A DNA stretch of 64,000 nt from Diphasiastrum complanatum (taxonomy: Eukaryota > Streptophyta > Lycopodiopsida > Lycopodiales > Lycopodiaceae), in contig CM055095.1 in the NCBI GenBank assembly GCA_029204225.1, positions 16,892,870 to 16,956,869 of the forward strand. The letters run 5' to 3'. The notes under the pieces were generated by a model. The model ran no database searches. It was not told the DNA's origin and saw nothing but the letters and a program-made list of their open reading frames with translations. A program made the translations under genes and the position numbers. Positions 33,771 to 47,017 of this stretch are shown one piece after another; position 1 is the first letter of the stretch; each line of letters opens with the position of its first letter.

Positions 33771-34600
33771 TCTCAAAGTGGGCAATTGGATTAACCCCAA
33801 TCTTCTTCCTACTTCTCAAACAAAGCTTTACTTAGTGGCTTTGTAAAGATATCAACTGTCATTTCCTCAATAGGTATGAAGACTGTCTTTAGTATCTTCT
33901 TTTCGACTAAGTCCCGAATGACATGATACTTGATAGCTATTGTTTCGTTCTCGAATGAAATACTCGATCTTTCGTAAGATAGACTAAAGTATCATCCATA
34001 AGCAAGACATAAGGTTCAGAAATATTTTCATCTATTCTTTCCAACATTTGTTTGACCTATGTTAGCTTGTTTGCCATCTTAGTTGCTGCTACATATTCGG
34101 CCTCACACAAAGATTGAGCTACTACTGTTTGCTTCTTGCTTATCCAAAGTATGGCTGCACTAGATGCTAAAGTACAACCTCTTAAAATACTTTTGCTATC
34201 ATCCTTCATGGACGCCCAGCTTGCGTCACTATAAGAATCAATTCAAAGTCCAGCTTCCTTCGAATAACACAGCGGGCAATCCGCCTTGCTCAGTATCGTT
34301 CCAGGTATCATGGAGTATGCACACCTTTGCATTCGATCATGTTGAAATCTTCAATGATTTTCTGAGTATACTTTTGTTGGTGAAGATACAACTTGCCACC
34401 TTCAAAGTATCTTTCGATTTGTAAGCCTAGATAGCTTTTTGCTTCTCCTAGGTCAGTGATTTCAAATATTCCAGAAATGTCTCTTTTGACATTTGAAATA
34501 AACTTATATTTTCTTGAGAAGATAAGAGTGTCATCTACATAAATAGCTAGAATGATAATTTCATCTTTGACATATAGGAAAAGTAGTAATTTATTTCCAC
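33771..34600 (-). pseudogene. Copia reverse transcriptase end and RNase H
   Basis: The minus strand reads VKDEIIILAIYVDDTLIFS (YVDD active site intact), FEITDLGEAKSYLGLQIER and LHQQKYTQKIIEDFNM. RNase H blocks follow: DSYSDASWASMKDD, AILWISKKQTVVAQSLCEAEYVAATK, IKYHVIRDLV and MTVDIFTKPLSKALFE with a stop. Several stops interrupt RNase H. At about 34600 the reverse transcriptase joins LTR-like sequence, so gag, protease, integrase and the first half of RT are gone. Confidence 0.85.
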
Positions 34601-34719
34601 AGAGAACACGATGCAAGTTTGAATAAATCAAACAAATATCAGTGTCTTCAATCGCGATTGTAGCTGATCTATGTACTAATAGAGCAATATTAGTTTTGAT
34701 TGAATATGCAGCTCTTGAT
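34601..34719 (-). repeat. LTR fragment at a Copia-Copia junction
   Basis: About 80 bp, including GTTTGAATAAATCAAAC and a CTAATAGA block, match 33204-33270. The segment separates a minus-strand Copia fragment on the left from a plus-strand one on the right. Confidence 0.5.
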
Positions 34720-35871
34720 AAGTTTACAGAGTACGTAAACTGGGCTGAGAAGTGGAGAAGAAAGTCAAGCAGATCAGAACTGACAGAGGAGGAGAATATA
34801 TCTCCAACTGATTTATCGACTTTTGTAAAAGTCGAGGTATCCTTCACAGGAAAACAACAACCTATACACCACAACATAATGGTATAGCTGAGAGAAAGAA
34901 TAGAACCCTCGTGGAAGCAACAAGATGCATGATAGCCTACTCAAAGGCATCAAGATCGTTATGGGCTGAAGCAGTAGCTACAACAACCGCCTTCCTGCAG
35001 AACAGAACAGGCAAATAAGGCGTTCCTCACACTACCCCACATGGGGTATGGTGGAGAAGCAAACCAAATCTAATTCATATATGAATATTTGGATGTGTCG
35101 ATGCACACATGCCAGATAAGAAGAGGAAGAAGCTAGACGAAAAGGTAGAGCGACTCTTGGTTGGCTATGATATACATTATGCATACTACAGAATATACAT
35201 GTTTCAAACCAATGAAGTAAAGATTGTCAGAGACGTCAGATTTGATGAAGCAAAGACTATGGCCGACGAAGATCCAATCAGCTACGAAGTTTTTGGGAGA
35301 TAGTAATACGACCTGTCTACACCGACGGAGGGAGCGGACCCTGAGCATCCAGAAAATGATGTTCAAATTCTAGACAGACTGAACGATAGTCAGGAAGACG
35401 AGCAGACTGACGTATCGGGAGTACCAACACACCTGCCGAGGATCTGCTATTGGCAGAGGAGACAAGGGCAAGGCCATTGCTGAGTCTGCATTGTCTCCAA
35501 GGAGATCTGACAGACAAAGAAGAGCACCAGTCAGATTGGTGCCTGACAGCTCATCCTCTACTCAAGAAGAGTTTTGTGGATTTGGTGGTGAACCACAAAC
35601 CTATGAGAAAGCAATCGATAGTCCAGACAAGGACAAGTGGATCAAGGCCATGGAAGACGAAATGGACTCCATGAAGTAGAACCAAGTGTGGACTCTTCAA
35701 CCACTTCCGACAGATAGAAAGACTATAAAATGTAAGTGGATCTACAAATACAAATACGGAACAGACAACAATGTATCGAGATACAAAGCTAGGCTAGTTG
35801 CAAAAGGCTTCTCACAGAAGTACGGTATCGACTATACTAAAACCTTTTCTCCTGTTGTAAAGCACACATCT
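34720..35871 (+). pseudogene. Copia integrase and reverse transcriptase start
   Basis: The plus strand reads IRTDRGGEYIS (catalytic Asp), TPQHNGIAERKNRTLVEATR (catalytic Glu), SLWAEAVATT and the C-terminal DEKVERLLVGYD and VRDVRFDEA blocks. A linker with SPRRSDRQRRAP follows, then WIKAMEDEMDSM, a stop, and [13 protein letters not shown] and [23 protein letters not shown] of reverse transcriptase. It is cut exactly at VVKHTS by the Tat LTR at 35872, well before the active site. Confidence 0.85.
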
Positions 35872-36690
35872 TGTTGGGGGTATTCCCAACAAAGTGTAAA
35901 TAAATAAAATCGTCCAATAAAATGTGTTGCGAGGGCATGGCATCCTGCGCGTATAAGCCCATGGCCCAATGAGCACGCAAGCCAAAGTGTAAATAAAATA
36001 GAATGGACTTGGGCCTTTTTAATTAAAATAAAACTTGAGCCCCAAAGTCAATTTTAAACTTAGAGTTTACTTTTTAGACTTGGGTCCAATTTTGGACTCA
36101 CATGAATCTTGTGATTTCCAATGTACTTTTTGTGGACCCTTGAATCAAGTTGGGTCCAAGATGAATGGATAGGATCAATGTGAATATTAGCCAATAGGAT
36201 TGAGGGGCAAGGGCCTTCCCCATTTTATAAATAGGCACCATTTGTACACTATTTGCATGCTTAATAGAGAGGATGAGACTTTACTATTTTGAGAGCTCAA
36301 GCATCCTCATTTGCTAATCAATCTTGCTTATGCTATTGTTGTGTTTGCTTGTTATTTCTATTTCTTCCATGCTTTTTGTTTGTGATTAGTTAAGGTTTCT
36401 CCATAAGCAATGACATTGAGCATTTAAGCTAACCTCCATCTCATCTCTCTCTCTTCCTCTCTTCTCTTCTCTCTTCCTCTTCATGTCTATCCTTTCCCTC
36501 CACCCAAAAGCATGATAAATGTTAGTGTAGAGGAGTAGGGTTAAAGGAGGGTAGTGTTAGTGGTGAATAGAGTTAAGAGAGAAAGTAGGAAACTAACTAA
36601 AAATAGCATCTATGCATAGTTAGGTACCTATCCAGTGATCTAACCCTTGTTGACAAGCGGGAGGGCTATACTACGCAAGATCTTCGACCC
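35872..36690 (+). repeat. 5' LTR of the Tat/Athila-like element
   Basis: It starts TGTTGGGGGTATTCCCAACA, whose 7-bp arms TGTTGGG and CCCAACA pair across a 6-base loop. The first 165 bp recur at 42391-42554, which proves the left edge. A CT-rich tract lies at 36436-36490. The right edge lies shortly before the primer site at 36696. Confidence 0.8.
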
Positions 36691-36695
36691 TATAG

Positions 36696-36713
36696 TAGCG
36701 TCGATGTCGGGGA
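36696..36713 (+). other. tRNA-Asp-like primer binding site
   Basis: TAGCGTCGATGTCGGGGA matches 14 of 18 bases of TGGCGCCGTTGCCGGGGA, the primer site I associate with Athila/Tat elements. Confidence 0.55.
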
Positions 36714-37059
36714 TAAGTTTCCACCAACTAGTTTAGTTGCATTTTAGCTATTTTCTTGTTTTTTAGAGTAGTTTTAGGTAGATTTTTGGGTGTTTAGAGT
36801 TAGTTTCTTGTATTTTTTTTTGTGTTTGGACTGTTCACAGCTAGCGGAGGAAGTGTGAGAGGGTAGAGGAGGCCCTGAACAGCCTCTAAGGGGTTGAAAC
36901 CCAAACCAACCAGCCAAAAAACCCAAAAAACACACCAATCTGCATTTTTGGAGGGAAAAAGAGCCTAAAATCTCATCAGATTTTTATATCTCCAGAACCA
37001 GTGTGAATTAACCCTTGCATGACTGACAGCAGCTCCAGGGTACTATCCCAGACCTGCAT

Positions 37060-37800
37060 AGAAGCCTACGAGAGTTAATTCCAAGCAGATTGTAAAAATC
37101 AGAGAAAAATCATAAAAAATTCAAAAAACCCTTGAAAAAATCCAAAAAAATTCAAATCTTCATAAGAGCTCTCACAGAGCCCTTTGAAGTTCCATCTCAA
37201 TGAGACCAGGACACAGAGAAGCTTGCGAGAGTTAGTTTGATGTCTAAGTGCCTGTGCGAGAGTTCTTAGTGAAAAAAAGACGGGAAAGTATCAGTGAACC
37301 CTCGCAGACAGCAAAATTTTCAGTTCTAGTGGTCAAGAACTCTCGCAGAGGATTCAGAAGTTCCATCTCAGTGAGACCAGGACACAGAAGAGCTTGCGAG
37401 AGTTACTTTGATTCCAGTGAGCAAAAAATTGGATTTAAGTGCAAAAAGTTCACTAAAAAGTGAAGATCTAGCAAATCCTTCTAGTAAGAACTCTCGCAGA
37501 CCCTCTCAATCAATTTAAAATGATAATTTTCATCAGTGATGAGTTTTGAGATTTGTTGAAGATCAAGCCAAAAAAGTGGTTTTGAACTCTTGTAGATAGT
37601 GAAATTTTCACTTCTTGCGAGAGTTAACTCTCCCAATGAATTCTATAGAGAGATCTGACCCAGATCCAGCTACTGTGAGCCTTGCGAAAGTTACTTCCCA
37701 AGGATCTAAGAAATATCATATTTTTTATCTGTAAAAATAGCTAAAGAACCCTTGCACAACCGACCCTCGCACAAGAGAATGCTCGCAGACCAAATTAGTG
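37060..37800 (+). repeat. Leader array of TGCGAGAG / CTCTCGCA motifs
   Basis: TGCGAGAG occurs exactly at 37224, 37255, 37395 and 37616, and its reverse complement CTCTCGCA at 37340 and 37491; single-mismatch copies occur near 37300, 37684, 37764 and 37780. A longer direct repeat (GAAGTTCCATCTCA, GAGACCAGGACACAGA, CTTGCGAGAGTTA) is present twice about 173 bp apart. No coding frame is preserved across it. Confidence 0.8.
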
Positions 37801-38069
37801 AAAAGATCTACATCAGATCCAGCTACTGTCAAAATCTCAGGTCAATCAGTGCAAGGAGTAAAAAGTTAACAATGAAAAACCACCGCAAAAGGCCTGAAAT
37901 TTACTTTCGGCTGATCAGATCGATCAGATCCTTGAGATCCAGACTGCATCCTACTGTATAAGCAAGATCCAATCACTTTAAAATCCACCATCGGATGAAT
38001 CTGAGATCAGGATGATCAATAGCACGAAGGATAGCAAAGCAAGCACCACACCTTCCTAGATTAGCAGCT

Positions 38070-39765
38070 GTGCAACAAGAGGCAGAATCGGAACTAGCAC
38101 CAATGGATCCAATGGGCCAACCCGTATCTGTCGCTCCCTTGCAAGCAGTCCGAAGAGCACCACGGAAAGAAATACCAATATACGACGGATCATCAGATCC
38201 CATCCGATTCCTCCAGATCTACGAGCAAGCTTGTGAAATCTACGGCGAATGGACACCTGCGGAGAAGTTGATGCTATTCCCCATTTCCTTATTAGTAGTG
38301 GCTCAGGATTGGTTTTTCAACCTGTCAGAGGAAGAAAAATCTACCCGGGAAGTGGTTAAAGCGGCTCTCATTATGCGCTTTAAACCAAGAAAGTTCCTGG
38401 AAGACCCGTTCCTCCTGCTGAGCAAAGTCAAGATGGGAAAACGAGAAAGGGTCAGGGACTATATTGAGTGGGTCAAACACTTACGATCTGAGTGCAGTGC
38501 AGCCCTAACTACCGATCATGCGGTGATCATGTGGTTCCTAGCCGGACTACCACGAAGCATCAGAAGAGAACTGAAACGATGGGAGTAGTATGCTACTCTG
38601 CAAGAAGCTATGGAAGATGCCATCAGGGAAGAGGATGAGGGATCTGACGACAAATATCCATCCACCCACATCCCTACTCCCTCGTTAGCATCATCATCAT
38701 CAAACGCATATGCTCTATCCACAGAACTACTGTTGGAGCAAATGACAAAATTACACAAACAGTAGATGAAGCAACTTACGACACAGATTGACCAGAAACT
38801 GAAAGCCTTATAGGGAGCCGTAGCACTAACGCCACATCAACTGGAATCAAACCAGCTGCAATATCCAAGACGGGAGAATGTATGGTGTTCAGTGTGCACA
38901 CAAAACCATACAGCGAACGAGTGTCCAGTCTTAAAGCAAAATCTAAGATTGGCACATAGATTTTGCCATCTGTGCAATGCAACATCGCATGATACGACAT
39001 TTTGCCCGTTTAGCCCCCGGATTGTTCAACAGAAGAGAAGTCCTTATCAGACTTCTTATCCTTACCATCAAGGGGCACCCCATGCGACACCAAGGTACGA
39101 CACACCGAATCAACAACAACGTATGGCCTTACCTGCACCACCAGGGCCAACCAATCAACAAGTGGCCCATGTAAACCTGACAGCAGCAGAACCAGAGATG
39201 CAAATGCCACCTCAACTTGAGCAGCAGCAATGGTACGGACCAGATGAACCATTTATGGATCCTGTCATAAATGAATATGTTGCGGCCTATGCAGCTCAAA
39301 TTCAGCGTCAAGGCGGAAGAAATTACGGCTGCTACGGATGCGGCGAAAGACACAGAATTGCGAAATGCCCCTACAAGGGACAATATACATCCTTCTGCCG
39401 AGAATGCGGTTATGGACACTGTTTCAAAAATTGTCCATTTAAACCTGAAATCAGTGAACCTCTTAACTTCATTGCAATACAGCAACCAGCAGTTCCAGCA
39501 GGGATGCCATCGAAAGGACGACAATTCCACGCTCCTGTGCTAGCTGTTACACGAACACAGAAGAGGAAGGAAGTGGCTCCCTCACCACCACCATCAGTCA
39601 CTGACGACCAACCCTCAACTTCCGCGCCATATCCGAATGTGAGGGAAGAAAGAAGACAGTACCAGAAAATAAGACACTGGGTACAGAAGGCACAAGCAGA
39701 GGAAAAAGAGCAAAAAAGAGACAATCTCACAGAACCTCCAATTGCATCGAACAGATACCGCAAGC
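38070..39765 (+). pseudogene. Tat/Athila-like gag with four zinc knuckles
   Basis: The first part (38070-38588) has the retrotransposon gag fold: IPIYDGSSDPIRFLQIYEQA, LLVVAQDWFFNLSEEE, RFKPRKF and ERVRDYIEWVKHLR. Single in-frame stops occur near 38588, 38763 and 38811. Then come four knuckles: CSVCTQNHTANEC, CHLCNATSHDTTFC, CYGCGERHRIAKC and CRECGYGHCFKNC. The second is the standard CX2CX4HX4C; the others are CX2CX3HX4C. Between the second and third is a Pro/Gln-rich stretch. The protein would form the capsid and bind RNA. Frame is lost near 39765. Confidence 0.85.
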
Positions 39766-40399
39766 AGACTCACCACTGCGCACTGATCAGAATGATTGGT
39801 TGCACCAACATGAACCACCTTTTCACATGGTGGAACCCGAGGGACCACGCACTAAAAGGCTCACACTTTTATTGTCAAGCCGTGTTAGTTTACCACTCGG
39901 AGAACTACTGCGGATTGCACCACAAGCAAAAAGCCTTCTAGCTGAATGGGCCAAAGTGGATGAGGAGCCAGTGGCGCCTGAGCCCCTATGAAAAAACAAG
40001 TAACGTCCTCCACATCGGAGCAACATGGAAAAGTGAGGAACACAACATCGCTTTACCAATCAAACACAAGAGATACGAGGACGAGGCATTAGTGGTAGAT
40101 GGAGGATCGGTTGTCAATTTGATCTCCACTACTTTAATGAAAAATGGGGTTCGCAAGGGTTGAAGCTAGCAAGATTCGCCATCAAGCTAGCAGATCTATC
40201 CTGTGTGAAACCAAAAGGTGTAGTTGCCGATATCCCCATAAAGATAGCAGGCATGCAGTTTGTGATTACTTTTGTAGTCATGGATATACTTGAATCTCCA
40301 TCTGCATACCGTGTTTTACTGGGAAGACCATGGTTGAGGATTGCGCAAGTAGTACACAACTGGGGTACAAGAAAACTCACCTTCGAGAACAGAGAATAG
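39766..40399 (+). pseudogene. Tat/Athila-like aspartic protease
   Basis: After a frame change the sequence gives GPRTKRLTLLLSSRVSLPLG. Past two stops it gives NIALPIKHKRYEDEALVVDGGSVVNLIS (DGGS as the active-site motif, usual for this branch), and after another frameshift LKLARFAIKLADLSCVKPKG, ADIPIKIAGMQFVITFVVMD and YRVLLGRPWLR. The LLGRPWL block is the conserved end of the protease. Frameshifts make it inactive. Confidence 0.75.
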
Positions 40400-41327
40400 G
40401 CTGTAAAGGTTGATCCAACCACATGGGCGGTGAAACCTATTGCACCCAAAGTTGATGACGGATCATCTACGACAGATCACACGATTGATCGCCCAAGGCC
40501 AGCCAAGGGAGGTCACTATGATTTAGAGACGGATGTCGTAAGATGGACGGATGAGTTAACAACTATTGACTTCCAGGCATGTCAATATGAATCAGATCTG
40601 GAACCTAGTACATCTTCACCCAAGTGTTACACCATGGACACACCAATCACATTTGGGGTGATATGATAAACGTAGCATGGCTGTCAGCGGGCCTATTGAG
40701 AACCCAGTGGACGATGATCTAGTCCCTTGGCAACATGCTCTAGCTTATAATAAGGAGATTGAACTGACTGATGAACAAGTCCTACACCACATGGACCCAG
40801 ATTGTTACGGAACCAAGAAAGTACCAGCTCAACCACCGCAAAAGTCCGCTGTGGCAAAAATCTCAAGGATCGATCCACCCAAAGCATCTGCGAATAAGAA
40901 GAATCAGTTGAAGCAATGCTACAACCAGGTGATCCGATGGACTAATCTACCAGAAGAGGCTATAGCTATAGTGGATGTTGATATTCGCAACCACGAGGCG
41001 AATGTCACGACAGTCCCGATGAAAGACAACAAGGATGAACCCACCAAAATGACAAAAAAGAACAAAAAGAAGGTGTTGAGCTCCTTGAAGTCAATCAAGA
41101 TAGACTCAAATACAATGTCATCTTCTACACAGGTGACAAAAAATTAAAAAAATAACCAGTCGGGCTAGGATCAATATGCTGAAGGAGGAATCTTGACAAG
41201 CGCCAGTTCACGAGATGCCTTAGACTTTCAAGAATTATACCTTAGACGATGTGGTAATCATGAAGCCGCAAGCCCAGAGAGAACCTGATCAAAGTCAGGC
41301 ACCGCGGAACAAGTCTTCGAGGGACCT
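40400..41327 (+). pseudogene. Spacer between protease and reverse transcriptase
   Basis: Two open frames (40430-40666, 40677-41147) continue the polyprotein with acidic and Lys-rich sequence and no motif I recognise. Tat/Athila elements have a variable linker in this place. The Lys-rich KMTKKNKKKVLSSLKSIK block near 41060 is the only notable part. Confidence 0.5.
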
Positions 41328-42390
41328 GTGCGAACACAGCCGATGAATCTTGTCGAGCCAAGTGAAGAAGAAAAGATAGTGCATGTGGGAGAGCAGTTAA
41401 CACCCACACAGTTCAAAAGACTACAATCGTTGTTGGTGGAGTATAAAGATTGTTTTGCCTGGAGTTATAGTGACTTGAAGGGAATTCCACCAACAATAGT
41501 CCAACACACCATACCCTTGGTGGACGGAGCAGTTCCCAAGGTAAGCCGTTATTACCACTGCAACCCGAATTATACTGAGCTGATCAAGCAAGAGTTGCAA
41601 AAGCTGATGGATGCATATTTCATCTATGAAATCGAGCACACGGAATGGGTATCACCGATAGTTATAGTACCCAAGAAGAACGACAAAATACGGATTTGTG
41701 TGAATCTGAAGGCGCTAAATGCAGTCACCAAAAAGGATCATTTTTCTCTACCATTTACGGAAAGTGTCCTCGATAGAATAGCTGGTGCCGAAGCCTACAG
41801 TTTTCTAGATGGCTTCAGCGGCTACAACCAAGTTAAGATAGCCCTCCAGGACCAGCACAAAATAACATTTGCCATGGAATGGGGAACCTATGCCTATAAA
41901 GTGATGCCATTCGGACTTTGCAATGCCCCAAGCACCTTCCAACGAGTCATGCAGGCGACATTCAAAGATTATCTGCAAAAATTTCTGGAAATTTTCTTGG
42001 AAGTTTTTTGTGCGTGCATGGACCAGACTCAGAACACTTATCCAACTTGGAGAAGGTGTTACAAAAATGCCCCTGAATCCAGAAAAATCTCAATTCTGGG
42101 TGACACATGGCTTGATTCTCGGCCATATAGTGTCAAGACCCGGGATCGCCACAGATCTATCTAAGATCAGGATCATTGTTGATCTACCACTACCGGGGAC
42201 GATCCGCGAGGTCTACATTTTCATGGGTCATGCTAACTATTATAGGATCATCATTCTTCATTTTGCGGAGTTAGCCCGACCAATTTACAAACTCACCACG
42301 GATCCACATTGGAACGAGGAAGCCCTAAAGACTTTTCAGAAGCTTAAAGAGGCATTGGTTTCAGCACCATCTACTTCAAGCCGTGGGTCC
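41328..42390 (+). pseudogene. Tat/Athila-like reverse transcriptase
   Basis: The frame reads LLVEYKDCFAWSYSDLKGIP, IYEIEHTEWVSPIVIVPKKN, ICVNLKALNAVTKKDHF, YSFLDGFSGYNQVKIA and MPFGLCNAPSTFQRVMQ. FLDG keeps the first catalytic Asp, but the FLDD box is read FLEVF, so the Asp pair is lost. After a frameshift the thumb and connection read LNPEKSQFWV, GLILGHIVS, GHANYYR and PIYKLTTDPHW. The frame stops at LKEALVSAPSTSS where RNase H should begin, and the 3' LTR follows at once. Confidence 0.85.
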
Positions 42391-42554
42391 TGTTGGGGGT
42401 ATTCCCAACAAAGTGTAAATAAATAAAATTGTCCAATAAAATGTGTTGTGAGGGCATGGCATCCTATGCGTATAAGCCCATGGCCCAATGAGCATGCAAG
42501 CCAAAGTGTAAATAAAATAAAATAGACTTGGGCCTTTGTAATTAAAATAAAACT
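42391..42554 (+). repeat. Truncated 3' LTR of the Tat/Athila-like element
   Basis: It repeats the first 165 bp of the LTR at 35872 with few differences, including the TGTTGGG/CCCAACA hairpin, and then stops after AAACTTGAGG. Confidence 0.85.
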
Positions 42555-43072
42555 TGAGGAAAGAGGCTAACTGCCTAACCGTCGGATTTGGTGAATTCAT
42601 GTACTCCCTTGAGTATGCTTGAAGGGCCCGATTAAAAGCAACTGAAATATTCCAATTGCATGGTTAGTGGATAATCGACCAATTTGATGTTTGGATGGTG
42701 ATTCTATCCATTAGAGCACCAAGATCTTTTCATTTATTTCTTCTTGGCATGGGCACATAAGAAGGATCTACTTTGAGTTGTCACGGGCTCACCACATAAC
42801 TTCTAATTGAGTTTGGAGTTTTTTCAAAAACTATTTTGCACCACGGTGGTTGCTCATCCAATGCAAGTAGCTTATCAAGCTTTTTGTTGGCTTCTACCTC
42901 CGATGTCTTGAACTTTATTACACAGCCACCCCTCGAAGATTAATTTTGAAGATTGATGTGGATGTTGTGGTAGAAACTTTTGAATTCTCTCCTTGAAATG
43001 CCAAAGCATATTAGTTGATTCAGAAGTGGATGTATGAAGAGCTTGACTTGTAGAAGAATAGTAGTGGCTGAT
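42555..43072 (-). other. Unassigned segment
   Basis: A minus-strand frame reads FKTSEVEANKKLDKLLALDE and QPPWCKIVFEKTPNSIRSYV before a stop. It looks like decayed coding sequence, but I do not recognise it. Confidence 0.35.
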
Positions 43073-43318
43073 TTAGTAAAGATAGCCATTTCTTCTTCCA
43101 AAAGATAGAACTTTCCGAGATTTGTCAAGAATGGTGCAGCCGTTTGTATCGAATTCAGCCCTCCGACCTGAATCAGTGATTCCGCTAACTGAGAGCAGAT
43201 TTTTGGTCAAAGTAGAAACATGGAGAATATTGGACAACAACTTGATTTCACCTTTCTGAAATTTGACTCTGACTGTTCCTTCACCCTCTTGTATTGATGG
43301 CCTCTCCTCCAAATCCAC
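43073..43318 (-). pseudogene. Copia protease to pre-integrase fragment
   Basis: The frame reads EGEGTVRVKFQKGEIKLLSN, ILHVSTLTKNLLSVSGITDS and GRRNGYLY. It matches the same region of the Copia at 30.05-30.25 kb (KGSVRLSF, VLYIPNLSTNL, KRHGYLY). The active-site part is missing on the right and the integrase on the left. Confidence 0.75.
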
Positions 43319-45598
<2,280 letters not shown>

Positions 45599-45719
45599 TG
45601 AACAAACTATCCCTACACTCAAGTCAAAAAATTTGGTTTTTTTAGACACAAGTAATCTTTGGTTGATGTATGTTCTTCTCTTTGGAATCTATCGAGTTAG
45701 CATGGAGAAAAAAATTGAA

Positions 45720-47017
45720 TTCATGTTGATTCCTCTAGTGATGATGAAGATGCATCAGGTGCCACAAATCGGACGATGCAAGAGGGAGTCACCAGTCCAC
45801 ATCTAGTTCCAATTTCAATCTTGTAGTTGATACGCAATTTTCCAATCATTAGCAAGTTGTGAAAGATGTTAGAAATTTGCGGTTCACCTTTACAGGTTGA
45901 TGAGATGCCAAAAAAATACAATGGTAATATGGTTTCCGAATTTCCACCATCAAATTTGACAGGCATGGAAGGCATGCAAAGATCCTATGACTGTCACAAC
46001 TGGGTGAGATATACAACTTCTACAATACAAGGTTCTCTTGGGATTGTAAGAGTGTCAACATGTGGAGGTGGGTTTGAGTGTAGGAATGAAACTTGTTCAT
46101 ATCTCTTATGTTTTGGTACCAAAATTGTACACAATTCTTTGGCAGAATGCAAACTAGATGTCCAATAGGCCTCGTTCCAAATGATATTGGTAGTATGAAA
46201 TGTCATCACTGTAATCATCCACCATTTTGTGTGAGACAATGCTCTGCCAAAATATATTACTGTATACTAGAAAACACCACATATACCAGAATGGCAATTC
46301 ATCTGGGTATTCACCACCATGAATTCAGAGAGGGAGAGTCATACACCAGCATGCAGATGGTGGGAGATTTGGTCAAGAAGAAAGCAATTCAAAATAGCAT
46401 GAAAAAAACAAAAAAAATACAAAAAGACCTGGCGAAAGAATTGATGTCTGAAAAAATTGTTGTCTGGAACATCTAGCACAGGGTCATTGGATGCAACACA
46501 ATTTGATGAACTTTTGTCAACAATTTAGCCAACAATAAACAATAGAAGGTTTGATTTGTTGCTCATTATTGGATCTGCAATAAACGAATATGGTGTAGTG
46601 CATGTAAATGAAAATAGTGCAATGCATGCAATTGAATATGCAGTACCTCAAATTGTAAATGTTCTGCAACTGCATGTCAAATAAAAGATAGACATGAGCA
46701 TCTGGTGTCTCTACCTGAAAAAAATGATGTTGCAGATTGAAAAAGTGGACTACAGAAGCAAGGAAGGAATTGCAACCAGTAGATATGTCTCACGATATAA
46801 CCACTCTTCTTTACTTGAAAGAGCATTGCACATATGAGTACTTCCATGGTTCATTTCCTGAACAGATGCACGACAGGTCTGATAGATGTCATATATTTAA
46901 GATTCGACTACTGGACCTGCTTCTGAAGTGGATCTCGTTAAGAGAATGCACACATGAAATGATCTTGCAAATGCTTGGTGCTATTTTGATCACATTTACA
47001 AGGTTAAGGATTGGGTT
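45720..47017 (+). pseudogene. Unclassified transposon-like ORF family, decayed
   Basis: Pieces in different frames form a plausible single protein: acidic VDSSSDDEDAS near 45722; YDCHNWVRYT and VRVSTCGGGFECRNETCSYL; then MKCHHCNHPPFCVRQCSAKIYYC and YTRMAIHLGIHHHEFREGES; SLDATQFDELLST; HIFKI; and at the end NAWCYFDHIYKVKDWV. The Cys/His spacing suggests a zinc-binding N-terminal part, and the late FDH block could hold a catalytic Asp. The order resembles uncharacterised moss and fern proteins I recall, possibly a transposase, but I cannot name the family. It is cut at 47018 by the Copia LTR. Stops and frameshifts make it a pseudogene. Confidence 0.5.

Larger units (their letters stand above)
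35872..42554 (+). mobile_element. Tat/Athila-like Ty3/Gypsy element, 3' truncated
   Basis: Order: 5' LTR, tRNA-Asp-like primer site, long repeat-bearing leader, gag, protease, linker, reverse transcriptase, then directly a truncated 3' LTR. RNase H and integrase are missing. The 5' LTR edge sits inside a Copia reverse transcriptase, so this element is younger than that Copia copy. The other half of the Copia gene and the target duplication were not found because the 3' side is truncated. Family placement rests on the primer site, the DGGS protease and the RT blocks. Confidence 0.8.
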
